Below, piece after piece: positions 17,501 through 24,254 of a stretch of DNA of 37,163 nt (within the stretch, counting starts at the first letter, position 1; every line of letters starts with the position of its first letter). This stretch comes from Pleurocapsa sp. MO_226.B13. Lineage in GTDB: Bacteria; Cyanobacteriota; Cyanobacteriia; Cyanobacteriales; Xenococcaceae. A program made the position numbers and the translations under genes. The stretch covers positions 1 through 37,163 of the forward strand of contig JASJEI010000058.1 in the NCBI GenBank assembly GCA_030064795.1, written 5' to 3'. The notes under the pieces are model-generated. The model did not search any database. It was not told the DNA's origin and was given only the letters and a program-made list of their open reading frames with translations.

Positions 17501-17542
17501 GTAGTCAAACGTACATTTGAGCCAAAGAGATAATGCTAGTTT
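17501..17542 (+). promoter_or_regulatory. NtcA-type promoter upstream of the porin gene
   Basis: GTA (17501-17503), eight bases, TAC (17512-17514), then exactly 22 bases, then TAGTTT (17537-17542), matching the canonical NtcA-activated promoter GTA-N8-TAC-N20-24-TAN3T. The -10 box lies 32 bases before the porin ATG. NtcA is the cyanobacterial nitrogen regulator. The match of the palindrome, the spacing and the -10 box together is good, but a chance match cannot be excluded without an experiment. Confidence 0.6.
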
Positions 17543-17574
17543 TATCTTGAATATTAGTGGTGTGAGACAACAAA

Positions 17575-19503
17575 ATGAGTTTTAAGAAAATAGTAAATTA
17601 TTGCTATTTTTGTGATGACAAAAAAAACAAAAAAAAGTTAAATTTAGCAACAATATTTCTTACTGTTTCTCTTTGTAACTTATCGATAAAATCTACGATA
17701 GCTTCAGAAATATTTGAGATAAAAACTGACAACCATATTGGTAGCGATCGACAATTACAGCAAACGACAATTAAGGACGAACTAGAGCAATTTAACAATG
17801 TAGAAGCAATTCAAAACGGCAAGTTAGATGACCAAAATTATCTCGATTCCGCACCAGAAACCACTAACGGATTAGAACAGATAACCAACGTCAATCGATT
17901 GCGTGATGTCGCGCCGACAGACTGGGCTTATGAAGCTTTGCGAAGCTTGGTAGACCGCTATGGCTGCATTACGGGCTTTCCCGATCGAACTTATCGAGGC
18001 AGTCAGGCTTTAACTCGTTATCAATTTGCAGCGGGTTTAAATTCTTGTCTCAATCAAATCGAGCGATTGATTGCCTCTTCTGAAACACTGTCAAGCGAAG
18101 ATTTAAATAACATACAACGATTGAATCAGGAGTTTGCAGCCGAACTAGCAACCCTCGACGGGAGGTTAGATAGTTTAGAAAGTCAGGTAGCAATTTTAGA
18201 AGACAATCAATTTTCTACTACCACTAAACTAAATGGATTAGTTTGGTTTAATCTGACTGGTGCTGCTGCCGATGGTGATGTCTCGGTCGAGACGAATAAT
18301 CTCGATGTTCCTTCGGTAATTAGACCTCCAGGAAGAGATCCAGTCACGGGCGAACCAACAGTACTGGAAGTCACCGATAATCCTGAAATTACCTTGAGCG
18401 ATTTAGTCTGGCTGACTTTTGAATCTTCTTTTACAGGAAGGGATGTTCTCACTACTCGCCTGGCGGTGGGTAATGGCGATTCTCCTGCCAACGTTTTTGC
18501 TTCGGCTGGTACTTACAACACCTTTGGTATCCCCTTTACCGATCAAACCGCAGGGGTTCAGGGAGAGGGCAATAGTGAGGTAGTCATTCACGACTTTTCC
18601 TATAGCTTTCCCGTCGGGGACAACTTTCGCTTTGTCGTTGGGCCACAAATAAACTGGTACGCCTATTTTGACAAAAACGCCTATACTTTTTTCCTAACTG
18701 GGGCGAGTAGTTTTAACTCTATTGGTAGCACCCTCTCTAATGCCATCGATCGCGGTTCGGGAGCGGTCATTATCTGGGATATTAGCGATAAATTAGATTT
18801 GAATCTAGCTTATATGGGAGAATCTACCGAATTTCTGCCCAGCCCACCCTTTAACACCGCCAGCGACCCCGATGAAGGTGTATTTGGCGGTACAAATACC
18901 AGCACCGCCGAATTAACTTTCTCTCCCACTGACACTGTTAACACCAGATTTATGTACAACTACACTCATCTGAGTTCTGATGTGGGGGTAGTAGATGGTG
19001 TGATAGGTGGCGTAACGGGCGAACCACTCCAAAACGGACTGGCAGATGCTGGCCCTGGTAGTGGACTGGATGTCGATCCCAATGATGGCGGTTTAAAAGA
19101 CTCTTTTTCCCATACTTTGGGGTTCAATTTCGATTGGGCTATCGCCCCTAAATTTGGTATTTTTGCCCGCTATACCTATGCCAGCATTACCTTAGAACCG
19201 ATTAATAGAACCGTGAATCTACAGTCAATCCAAGCAGGTTTGGCTTTTCCCGATCTTCTTAAAGAAGGGGCGTTGGGTACTTTTTCCTTTTTAATTCCCT
19301 TTGACGTGATTAATGGCGAAGAATTTCTAGTTGCGGGTGCGGGAGATGGCGGAACGCAGTATGAGTTTGAGACAACTTATTATTACCCCGTCAATGACAA
19401 CATCGCCTTAGTTCCTGCCTTCTACTTAGTTACCAATCCCAACAACTTTGAAGACAATCCCAATATCTACGTAGGCAACCTGCGAATGCAATTTAGTTTC
19501 TAG
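17575..19503 (+). CDS. SLH-domain OprB-type porin (iron-uptake porin type)
   Basis: This is a major-outer-membrane-protein type cyanobacterial porin of 642 residues. A basic N-terminus (DDKKNKKKLN) and a hydrophobic segment up to TIAS (about residue 43) form a signal peptide. Residues 108-160 are an SLH-type domain (RLRDVAPTDWAYEALRSLVD, GCITGFPDRTYRGSQALTRY) that binds peptidoglycan. Residues 175-211 form a coiled coil, followed by an OprB-like beta barrel from residue 215 to the C-terminal strand ending MQFSF, whose final Phe suits BAM-dependent assembly. Such porins pass small solutes and iron. It sits behind an NtcA-type promoter, with a nucleoside hydrolase downstream, so nucleoside permeation is an attractive but unproven idea. 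Confidence 0.9.
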   Translation: MSFKKIVNYCYFCDDKKNKKKLNLATIFLTVSLCNLSIKSTIASEIFEIKTDNHIGSDRQLQQTTIKDELEQFNNVEAIQNGKLDDQNYLDSAPETTNGLEQITNVNRLRDVAPTDWAYEALRSLVDRYGCITGFPDRTYRGSQALTRYQFAAGLNSCLNQIERLIASSETLSSEDLNNIQRLNQEFAAELATLDGRLDSLESQVAILEDNQFSTTTKLNGLVWFNLTGAAADGDVSVETNNLDVPSVIRPPGRDPVTGEPTVLEVTDNPEITLSDLVWLTFESSFTGRDVLTTRLAVGNGDSPANVFASAGTYNTFGIPFTDQTAGVQGEGNSEVVIHDFSYSFPVGDNFRFVVGPQINWYAYFDKNAYTFFLTGASSFNSIGSTLSNAIDRGSGAVIIWDISDKLDLNLAYMGESTEFLPSPPFNTASDPDEGVFGGTNTSTAELTFSPTDTVNTRFMYNYTHLSSDVGVVDGVIGGVTGEPLQNGLADAGPGSGLDVDPNDGGLKDSFSHTLGFNFDWAIAPKFGIFARYTYASITLEPINRTVNLQSIQAGLAFPDLLKEGALGTFSFLIPFDVINGEEFLVAGAGDGGTQYEFETTYYYPVNDNIALVPAFYLVTNPNNFEDNPNIYVGNLRMQFSF

Positions 19504-19506
19504 TAA

Positions 19507-19549
19507 GGGCGTTTCGCGTTTGCGTAGCATCTCCGAAGGAGAAACGCCC
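19507..19549. repeat. Palindromic repeat before the nucleoside hydrolase
   Basis: Arms GGGCGTTTC (19507-19515) and GAAACGCCC (19541-19549) enclose a loop containing GCGTAGCATCTCCGAAGGAG, itself partly self-complementary (CTCCGAAGGAG). It begins 3 bases after the porin stop and lies before the start of the next gene. It is followed by GGGGGAAC/GTTCGCCCC. It could attenuate or stabilise the transcript, or be a mobile palindromic repeat. Confidence 0.6.
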
Positions 19550-19600
19550 CTACGACTTTTATCCTGTACGGGGGAACGGTCGTTCGCCCCTAACAATCCT

Positions 19601-21124
19601 ATGACTACAGACAATACTACACCAACTCCTGTAATTATTGATGATGACGGCAGTCAGGATGGAATGACGGCGGTAGCCTATCTGCTGGCAAATCCCGAAT
19701 TTGATGTCCAAGCTATCACTATTTCCAACGGTATCGCCCGTCCTGAAGTTTTTGACGAGAATGTATTGAGAATGCTCGATCGCCTGGGAGATTTAGATAT
19801 TCCCGTTGGGGTAGGGCGATCGTCTCCTTTAGAGGGGAATAATGAATTTCCCGACTTTATTCGCGATCCTTCCGATACTTTTTGGTCGCCCTTTATCTCT
19901 TTACCAGAGTCAACTCCAGATGTGGAGACTCAAGACGCGGTAGATTTAATTATCGAAACGATTCATAATTCACCCGAACCAGTAGCAATTTTGGCAACAG
20001 GGCCCCTAACCAACATTGCTGAAGCTTTGCGACGCGACCCCAGCATCATTGAGAATATAGAAGTAGTGCAGATTATGGGCGGGGCGGTATTTACCGAAGG
20101 AAACTTACCCGTACTCCCCGATCCACCTTTTTCTACCAACACCGCTGCCGAATTTAATATCTGGATCGACCCCGTAGCAGCCCAAGAAGTCTTTGACGCG
20201 GGAGAACAAGGCTTAAAAGTTCAGCTTACTCCCCTCGATGCTACTAATGATATTGAATTCGATCTGGGGGATTATCAAGCTTGGTTGGATACGGGTACGC
20301 CCGAAAGCATTATTGCTGCGGAATTTTTAGACTATGCCCTAGAGGTAATTCAAAGCGACAACGACCCCAATCCCGTTTGGGATTTAGTCGCTGCGATCGA
20401 CCTCGCCGAACCAGAATTTTCCCCCGATACACCTTTACATATTGATGTCGATACCGAATCCGCCCCAGGCGATACCCAAGGGGCAACCGTACCCGTTGAT
20501 GACGAACCGCCCAATGTTTTGGTATCTCTAGACCCTAGCTTTGATAATCTCGATTATGATAGCGAGGAACTTTTCTCTTCTTTATACGATACCCCTGTAG
20601 CCGATGCTGAAATAGAAACGGTTTTTGGCAGTCTGGGAGACGATGTAATTGATGCAGCCGATCCTGACAGCGACTTTGATGGCAATAACGATATCTTATT
20701 TACTGGTGGCGGTGACGATTTAATCGATGCTTCTGTTGCTTTTGGACACAACCGCATCTATGCAGGAGACGGCGATGACATTTTGTTTGCTGGCGATCGC
20801 AATCGTCTGGTTGGCGATCGCGGTGCAGATATTTTTTATATCGGTACGGGAAGTGATAATTTAGTTACTGGAGGTGCGGATGCCGACCAATTCTGGATTC
20901 TGACCGATGAAGGCGATTTACCTGCCTCCCCTAATACTATTACCGACTTTGACAGTATCGAAGGGGATGTAATTGGTTTTGCTAATACCAGCCTGGATTT
21001 TGTTAGTCTCGAATTTGTCGCCAATGGCAGCAATACTATCATTCGCGCCTTTGATGCCGATCTGGCTATCTTAGTTGATGTGGCGACTGCCGAAATTAGC
21101 GAATCTGACTTAATTTTTATTTAA
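19601..21124 (+). CDS. Nucleoside hydrolase-like protein with C-terminal RTX-like repeats
   Basis: This is a two-part protein of 507 residues. The N-terminal ~300 residues are of the inosine-uridine preferring nucleoside hydrolase (IUNH) fold: IIDDDGSQDGM (residues 12-22) aligns with the calcium-binding DxDPGxDD loop but with Gly where the last Asp is expected; ILATGPLTNIAEAL and EFNIWIDPVAAQEVFDAG are typical. The C-terminal ~150 residues carry degenerate RTX/hemolysin-type nonapeptides (GGGDDLIDA, GDGDDILFAGD, GDRGADIFYIG, GGADADQFW), a sign of type I secretion. Acidic throughout, with no N-terminal signal. I use the ATG at 19601; an upstream in-frame start at 19520 would translate the palindrome. 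It probably cleaves nucleosides outside the cell. Confidence 0.82.
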   Translation: MTTDNTTPTPVIIDDDGSQDGMTAVAYLLANPEFDVQAITISNGIARPEVFDENVLRMLDRLGDLDIPVGVGRSSPLEGNNEFPDFIRDPSDTFWSPFISLPESTPDVETQDAVDLIIETIHNSPEPVAILATGPLTNIAEALRRDPSIIENIEVVQIMGGAVFTEGNLPVLPDPPFSTNTAAEFNIWIDPVAAQEVFDAGEQGLKVQLTPLDATNDIEFDLGDYQAWLDTGTPESIIAAEFLDYALEVIQSDNDPNPVWDLVAAIDLAEPEFSPDTPLHIDVDTESAPGDTQGATVPVDDEPPNVLVSLDPSFDNLDYDSEELFSSLYDTPVADAEIETVFGSLGDDVIDAADPDSDFDGNNDILFTGGGDDLIDASVAFGHNRIYAGDGDDILFAGDRNRLVGDRGADIFYIGTGSDNLVTGGADADQFWILTDEGDLPASPNTITDFDSIEGDVIGFANTSLDFVSLEFVANGSNTIIRAFDADLAILVDVATAEISESDLIFI

Positions 21125-21139
21125 TTCTCTTGGTTGTTC

Positions 21140-21346
21140 GTAGAGACGTAGTTCTAAAGGACTCTATCACGGATACCGTGATGCGACCCTAAAGGGTATA
21201 TCGAAGTGTATCCCTTTAGGGACACCTTCGGACGACGCGAAGGACGCGGAGCGAAGCGGAGCTAATCCTTTAGGGCTAGTGCTTTAGCATAAGCGAATCA
21301 TGGGCGGGCTTCGCATATCGCATCGCATCGCATGCTACGTCTCTAC
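21140..21346. repeat. 207-bp palindrome cluster bounded by 12-bp inverted repeats
   Basis: GTAGAGACGTAG (21140-21151) and its perfect complement CTACGTCTCTAC (21335-21346) bound a run of nested palindromes: ATCACGG ATA CCGTGAT; CCCTAAAGGG with TATCCCTTTAGGG; GGACGACGCGAAGGACGCGGAG and GCGAAGCGGAGC; then CGCATCGCATCGCATGC. It has no ORF. Its size and inverted-repeat ends suggest a MITE-like or composite REP element. It occupies most of the 300-base gap between the nucleoside hydrolase and the DMT transporter genes. Confidence 0.7.
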
Positions 21347-21443
21347 AGTCATTACTAAAATGTATTATCGATCGCATCAATTTTTAGGATTTAACCTTTA
21401 ACTGTATACAGTATTCATTTTCGCAATTTTGGATAGCTGTAAA

Positions 21444-22394
21444 ATGTACCAATTTCGACTCGGTAAAATCGGCAAAGAACTAGAGTCTGGGGCGAATTGG
21501 CTAGCACCGATTGCTTTAGGCATTGCCTTATTAGGAATTGCTTCGGCTTCAATTTTAATCGCGATCGCCGAGACAGAAATCCAACCCAATGGAGTCACCT
21601 GCAACCGCTTGTTAATTGCTGCGATCGCCTTTAGGATTTGGAATGGCTTTAAATCCTCAGTCGAACCTAATTCAGTTCCAACCAAGTATACCAGCAGGGC
21701 GATCGCTTTACTCTTAACCGCAGGAATTAGTTTTGCTATTTCCCTCTCACTTTGGGCATGGTCTTTAACTCAGACTAGCATTGCCAATTCGACTTTACTC
21801 AACAATATGATGCCAATTTTTACAACTTTAGGTGGCTGGCTAATTTTTCGTCAGCAATTTTCTCTACGTTTTTTAATTGGTATGGCAGTAGCAATTATCG
21901 GCGCAGTCGCGATCGGGATTGAAGACTTACAAGTAGCAGATAGTGGTTTAATTGGGGATGGGGCAGCATTGTTGGCAGCAGTCTTTTCTGCAATTAGTAT
22001 TTTGAGTCTAGAACAACTCAGAGTGCAGTTTTCCACTCCCATTATTATGCAGTGGACTAGTCTAGCGGGAGGTTTACTGCTTTTCCCCCTAGTATTGTTG
22101 ACAGAAGAACGATTATTACCTATTTCCAGTACTGTCTGGTTAGCTGTTATCGGTTTGGGTTTAATTTCGCAAGCAATAGGACAGGGACTTTTAACCTATA
22201 GTTTGGCAAAATTTTCGGCGGGATTTGTCGCGGTATCGATGTTAGCCATCCCTGTAATTGCAGCAGTCTTAGCAATGTTAATCTTTGCCGAACAATTGAG
22301 TCTATTTAATTGGCTAGCCTTTGCGATCGTCTTATGTGGTATCTATTTAGCAATATCGGCAAAAAATCCTCCACAATTGTCGGCTGAAAAATAA
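21444..22394 (+). CDS. EamA/DMT-family transporter
   Basis: This is a drug/metabolite transporter superfamily membrane protein of 316 residues with about ten hydrophobic segments in two EamA halves. The first half begins LAPIALGIALLGIASASILIAIAE and contains NRLLIAA; the repeat of the second half begins GDGAALLAAVFSAISILSLE, and ends LSLFNWLAFAIVLCGIYLAI. The pattern ..TLLNNMMPIFTTLGGWLIFRQ and ..FVAVSMLAIPVIAAVLAM is typical. I prefer the ATG at 21444 over the TTG at 21429. Family members export or import amino acids, nucleosides and other metabolites; the substrate here is unknown. It follows the palindrome cluster, so operon membership with the nucleoside hydrolase is uncertain. Confidence 0.85.
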   Translation: MYQFRLGKIGKELESGANWLAPIALGIALLGIASASILIAIAETEIQPNGVTCNRLLIAAIAFRIWNGFKSSVEPNSVPTKYTSRAIALLLTAGISFAISLSLWAWSLTQTSIANSTLLNNMMPIFTTLGGWLIFRQQFSLRFLIGMAVAIIGAVAIGIEDLQVADSGLIGDGAALLAAVFSAISILSLEQLRVQFSTPIIMQWTSLAGGLLLFPLVLLTEERLLPISSTVWLAVIGLGLISQAIGQGLLTYSLAKFSAGFVAVSMLAIPVIAAVLAMLIFAEQLSLFNWLAFAIVLCGIYLAISAKNPPQLSAEK

Positions 22395-22612
22395 AAATCA
22401 AGTTCGCAAGTTTACCCTTTAGGGTTAAAAAGCCCTTTCTTAACAATCAAGAAAAAAAAAAGAAAAACCTCAACAGTGATGCTTTAAGAGCGATCGCTTG
22501 CTAGATCTCTATTCTGTTTATTCGCTGAGACATTAAACTTAATGGCGATCGCCCTAAGTCTAGTAAGATGAGATTTACCAGATAAAATTAAGTCAACAAA
22601 TACTGAAAAATC

Positions 22613-22777
22613 ATGTGGATAGTTGAGAAGAAAGTAGGTATTTTCGTTCACTACTTAACTCCTATAGGTAAATTTCAACCTGGAATCGAAAAAGCCAATA
22701 AATTCACATCTCAAGAAATGGCGAAAACGATGGCAAAAGTTCATGGTGGAGTAGTTCGACAATTACCAGACAGTTAA
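22613..22777 (+). CDS. Small hypothetical protein (54 aa)
   Basis: This is a short ORF (ATG to TAA, 54 codons) reading MWIVEKKVGIFVHYLTPIGK then KANKFTSQEMAKTMAKVHGG and VVRQLPDS. The composition is protein-like: basic and amphipathic, with a plausible C-terminal helix followed by a short strand and few rare codons. No strong SD is visible (the sequence before the ATG is AAAAATC). It is not a recognised family. A real small protein is possible because the amino-acid pattern is ordered and the stretch is open with good start context, but this is unproven. Confidence 0.45.
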   Translation: MWIVEKKVGIFVHYLTPIGKFQPGIEKANKFTSQEMAKTMAKVHGGVVRQLPDS

Positions 22778-22843
22778 TACTAATATTCATTAGTTGCTTT
22801 TGTTTTAGGCGATCTTCTCATATTTTAGAAAAACAATTGACGC

Positions 22844-22866
22844 TCCCCACGAATAAATTCGGGGGA
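22844..22866. repeat. IS200/IS605-type terminal hairpin
   Basis: TCCCC-A-CGAAT-AA-ATTCG-GGGGA forms a ten-pair stem with one bulged A and a two-base loop, of the kind found at IS200/IS605 element ends. It lies three bases beyond the TnpB stop relic, at the position of the element's right end. Confidence 0.65.
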
Positions 22867-22869
22867 TTC

Positions 22870-22998
22870 CTAAGAGATGGTTAATCTTAGAGGGTTCGCC
22901 AGAAACCCGCTACTCACTCGCTGGAAGTCCAGTCTGTGTATACATTTAGCTAATATATTGGCACTACCGTTAATGTCGCTAGAGACAAGATGTTTATC
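22870..22998 (-). pseudogene. Relic of the C-terminus of an IS200/IS605-family TnpB
   Basis: The minus strand reads DKHLVSSDINGSANILAKCI, then HRLDFQRVSSGFLANPLRLT, IS and stop. The SDINGSANILAK motif is the conserved TnpB segment carrying the last catalytic Asp of the RuvC-like nuclease. The typical terminal hairpin (22844-22866) sits just past the stop. Upstream the frame runs into a pyrimidine-rich repeat (23012-23071), so the remaining ~350 residues are missing. It is a dead insertion-sequence end. Confidence 0.8.
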
Positions 22999-23011
22999 CT
23001 TTTTCCCAAGT

Positions 23012-23071
23012 CTCCATCTTCCTTGCTCCTCGTTCCTTCTCCTCTGCTTCCTCTGCCTCCCCTACCTCCCG
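23012..23071. repeat. Pyrimidine-rich CCTCYGCTTCC-type tract
   Basis: Sixty bases almost free of A/G on the plus strand (e.g. CCTCTGCTTCCTCTGCCTCC) follow the TnpB relic. The same type of tract codes the XdhC linker (16154-16188) and, in reverse sense, the end of the GT2 gene (3449-3478). It appears to be a dispersed low-complexity repeat. Confidence 0.55.
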
Positions 23072-23152
23072 CTAATAATTCTCGATCCCTCACAAATTCT
23101 TCAGATTTAAAAACTATGATTTAGATCAGATTGAAGCGAGGCGAATTTATTT

Positions 23153-23431
23153 ATGTTACCGAATTATCCAGCAACCACCCAGCCAATTGCCAAGACTCTG
23201 TATTGTTACATTAACACTACTCTGAAAATACAGTTAATTCGAGTAACTGATAGCAAGAGTCGGAGTTTGGAAAAAATTGTTTTTCCTCGGCAGAGAATTT
23301 TGTTTGCAGCAAAACCTCAAGAGCAATTAGAAGTTCGTACCGAAAGAGCAGGCAAACAAGTTATCGAGCGGGTTATTCCCTGCCGAAACCTACCAGCAAA
23401 TCAGTCCCAACAAAAACTAGCTTTTGTCTAA
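23153..23431 (+). CDS. DUF1830 domain protein
   Basis: This is a 92-residue protein of the cyanobacterial DUF1830 family. The segment LYCYINTTLKIQLIRVTDSK, then LEKIVFPRQRILFAAKPQEQ, and VIPCRNL is the family pattern (Cys-Tyr-x-Asn, VFP-x-QR-LF). No signal peptide or membrane helix. The function is unknown in all members I know. It is followed 33 bases later by the zinc-ribbon protein, in the same direction. Confidence 0.8.
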   Translation: MLPNYPATTQPIAKTLYCYINTTLKIQLIRVTDSKSRSLEKIVFPRQRILFAAKPQEQLEVRTERAGKQVIERVIPCRNLPANQSQQKLAFV

Positions 23432-23464
23432 TCTTATTTTTTTTAAAAATTGGTTTGAATAATT

Positions 23465-23665
23465 ATGAACGTTTTGACTATTTGTCCCTGTTGTTCTAGT
23501 CCAATGCTGCATCATTTTGGAAATCATCGAGAATATTGGTTTTGCCGTACTTGCTGGCAAGAAATGCCAGATATGGAGGCGATCAGACAACAATCCCATC
23601 GTTCACATAAGCTCGTTAATCTATCAGTTGGTCTAGCACAACTACCTCAGCCACTACCCGTATAG
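23465..23665 (+). CDS. Small zinc-ribbon protein
   Basis: This is a 66-residue protein with two CxxC knuckles: CPCC (residues 7-10) and CRTC (residues 27-30) about 17 residues apart, in ICPCCSSPMLHHFGNHREYW then FCRTCWQEMPDMEAI. This resembles small cyanobacterial zinc-finger proteins of unknown function. The C-terminal half is disordered (HRSHKLVNLSVGLAQLPQPL). It sits between DUF1830 and the short KaiA gene; the 91-base gap after it leaves room for a separate promoter. I infer structural zinc binding only. Confidence 0.65.
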   Translation: MNVLTICPCCSSPMLHHFGNHREYWFCRTCWQEMPDMEAIRQQSHRSHKLVNLSVGLAQLPQPLPV

Positions 23666-23756
23666 CCCAAAGTATAGTAAGCCCAAAATCTGTTGAATTG
23701 GAGATTAACAAAATCAAAAATTATGTTAAATCCTTAACAGTTCAGGAGCTAAAAGA

Positions 23757-24215
23757 ATGCCTGAAACTATTAGAGAAAATCAAGTCGCTCGACAAAAATC
23801 TTCTCAAGATCGCTTAAATTCTAAATTGAGAGAGAGACTAGGGTATACAGGCATTTATTCTCAAAGGAATCCTCAACAATTTTTTAATAATCTTGCAGAT
23901 TTTGAACAAAAAAAATTACTTAAAAGACTTAAGTCAATTTATGCTCAAATTCTCTTTGATTATTTTACATCTGAAACAACTATCAATGACCAGATCGATC
24001 GCTTTGTCGAAGCAGCTTTCTTTGTCAATTTACCCATGAACAAAGTTGTGGAAATTCACATGGAATTAATTGACGATCTGGAACGTCAACTCAGATTTAA
24101 AGGCTTACACACAGAATATCTCAGCGATTATCGTCTAACGCTGATCGATGTCATTGCTCATTTAGGTGAGATGTATCGTAGTGTCATCGATCGCGGTTGC
24201 TCGAAGAATGGTTAA
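23757..24215 (+). CDS. kaiA: Short KaiA: linker plus C-terminal KaiC-binding domain
   Basis: KaiA is the circadian clock component that stimulates KaiC autophosphorylation by binding its A-loop. This 152-residue protein holds residues like the linker (LRERLGYTGIYSQRNPQQFF) and the whole C-terminal four-helix dimerisation domain (INDQIDRFVEAAFFVNLP, VVEIHMELIDDLERQL, YLSDYRLTLIDVIAHLGEMY), but not the N-terminal pseudo-receiver domain (about 135 residues). Such short forms are known in Nostocales. The conserved IPR ending is changed to IDRG and HLCEMYRR to HLGEMYRS. AGGAG lies 7 bases before the ATG. Neither kaiB nor kaiC follows; the next gene is an APH-AAA kinase fusion. Confidence 0.85.
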   Translation: MPETIRENQVARQKSSQDRLNSKLRERLGYTGIYSQRNPQQFFNNLADFEQKKLLKRLKSIYAQILFDYFTSETTINDQIDRFVEAAFFVNLPMNKVVEIHMELIDDLERQLRFKGLHTEYLSDYRLTLIDVIAHLGEMYRSVIDRGCSKNG

Positions 24216-24254
24216 ATGTCTTAAAACAGTCGTATTCATCATAGCCAGCTTTTT

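Noticed and set aside
22877..23110. Plus-strand ORF (77 aa) across the TnpB relic
   Set aside because: It is antisense to the recognisable TnpB C-terminus and to the pyrimidine-rich tract; composition is low-complexity Leu/Ser/Pro.
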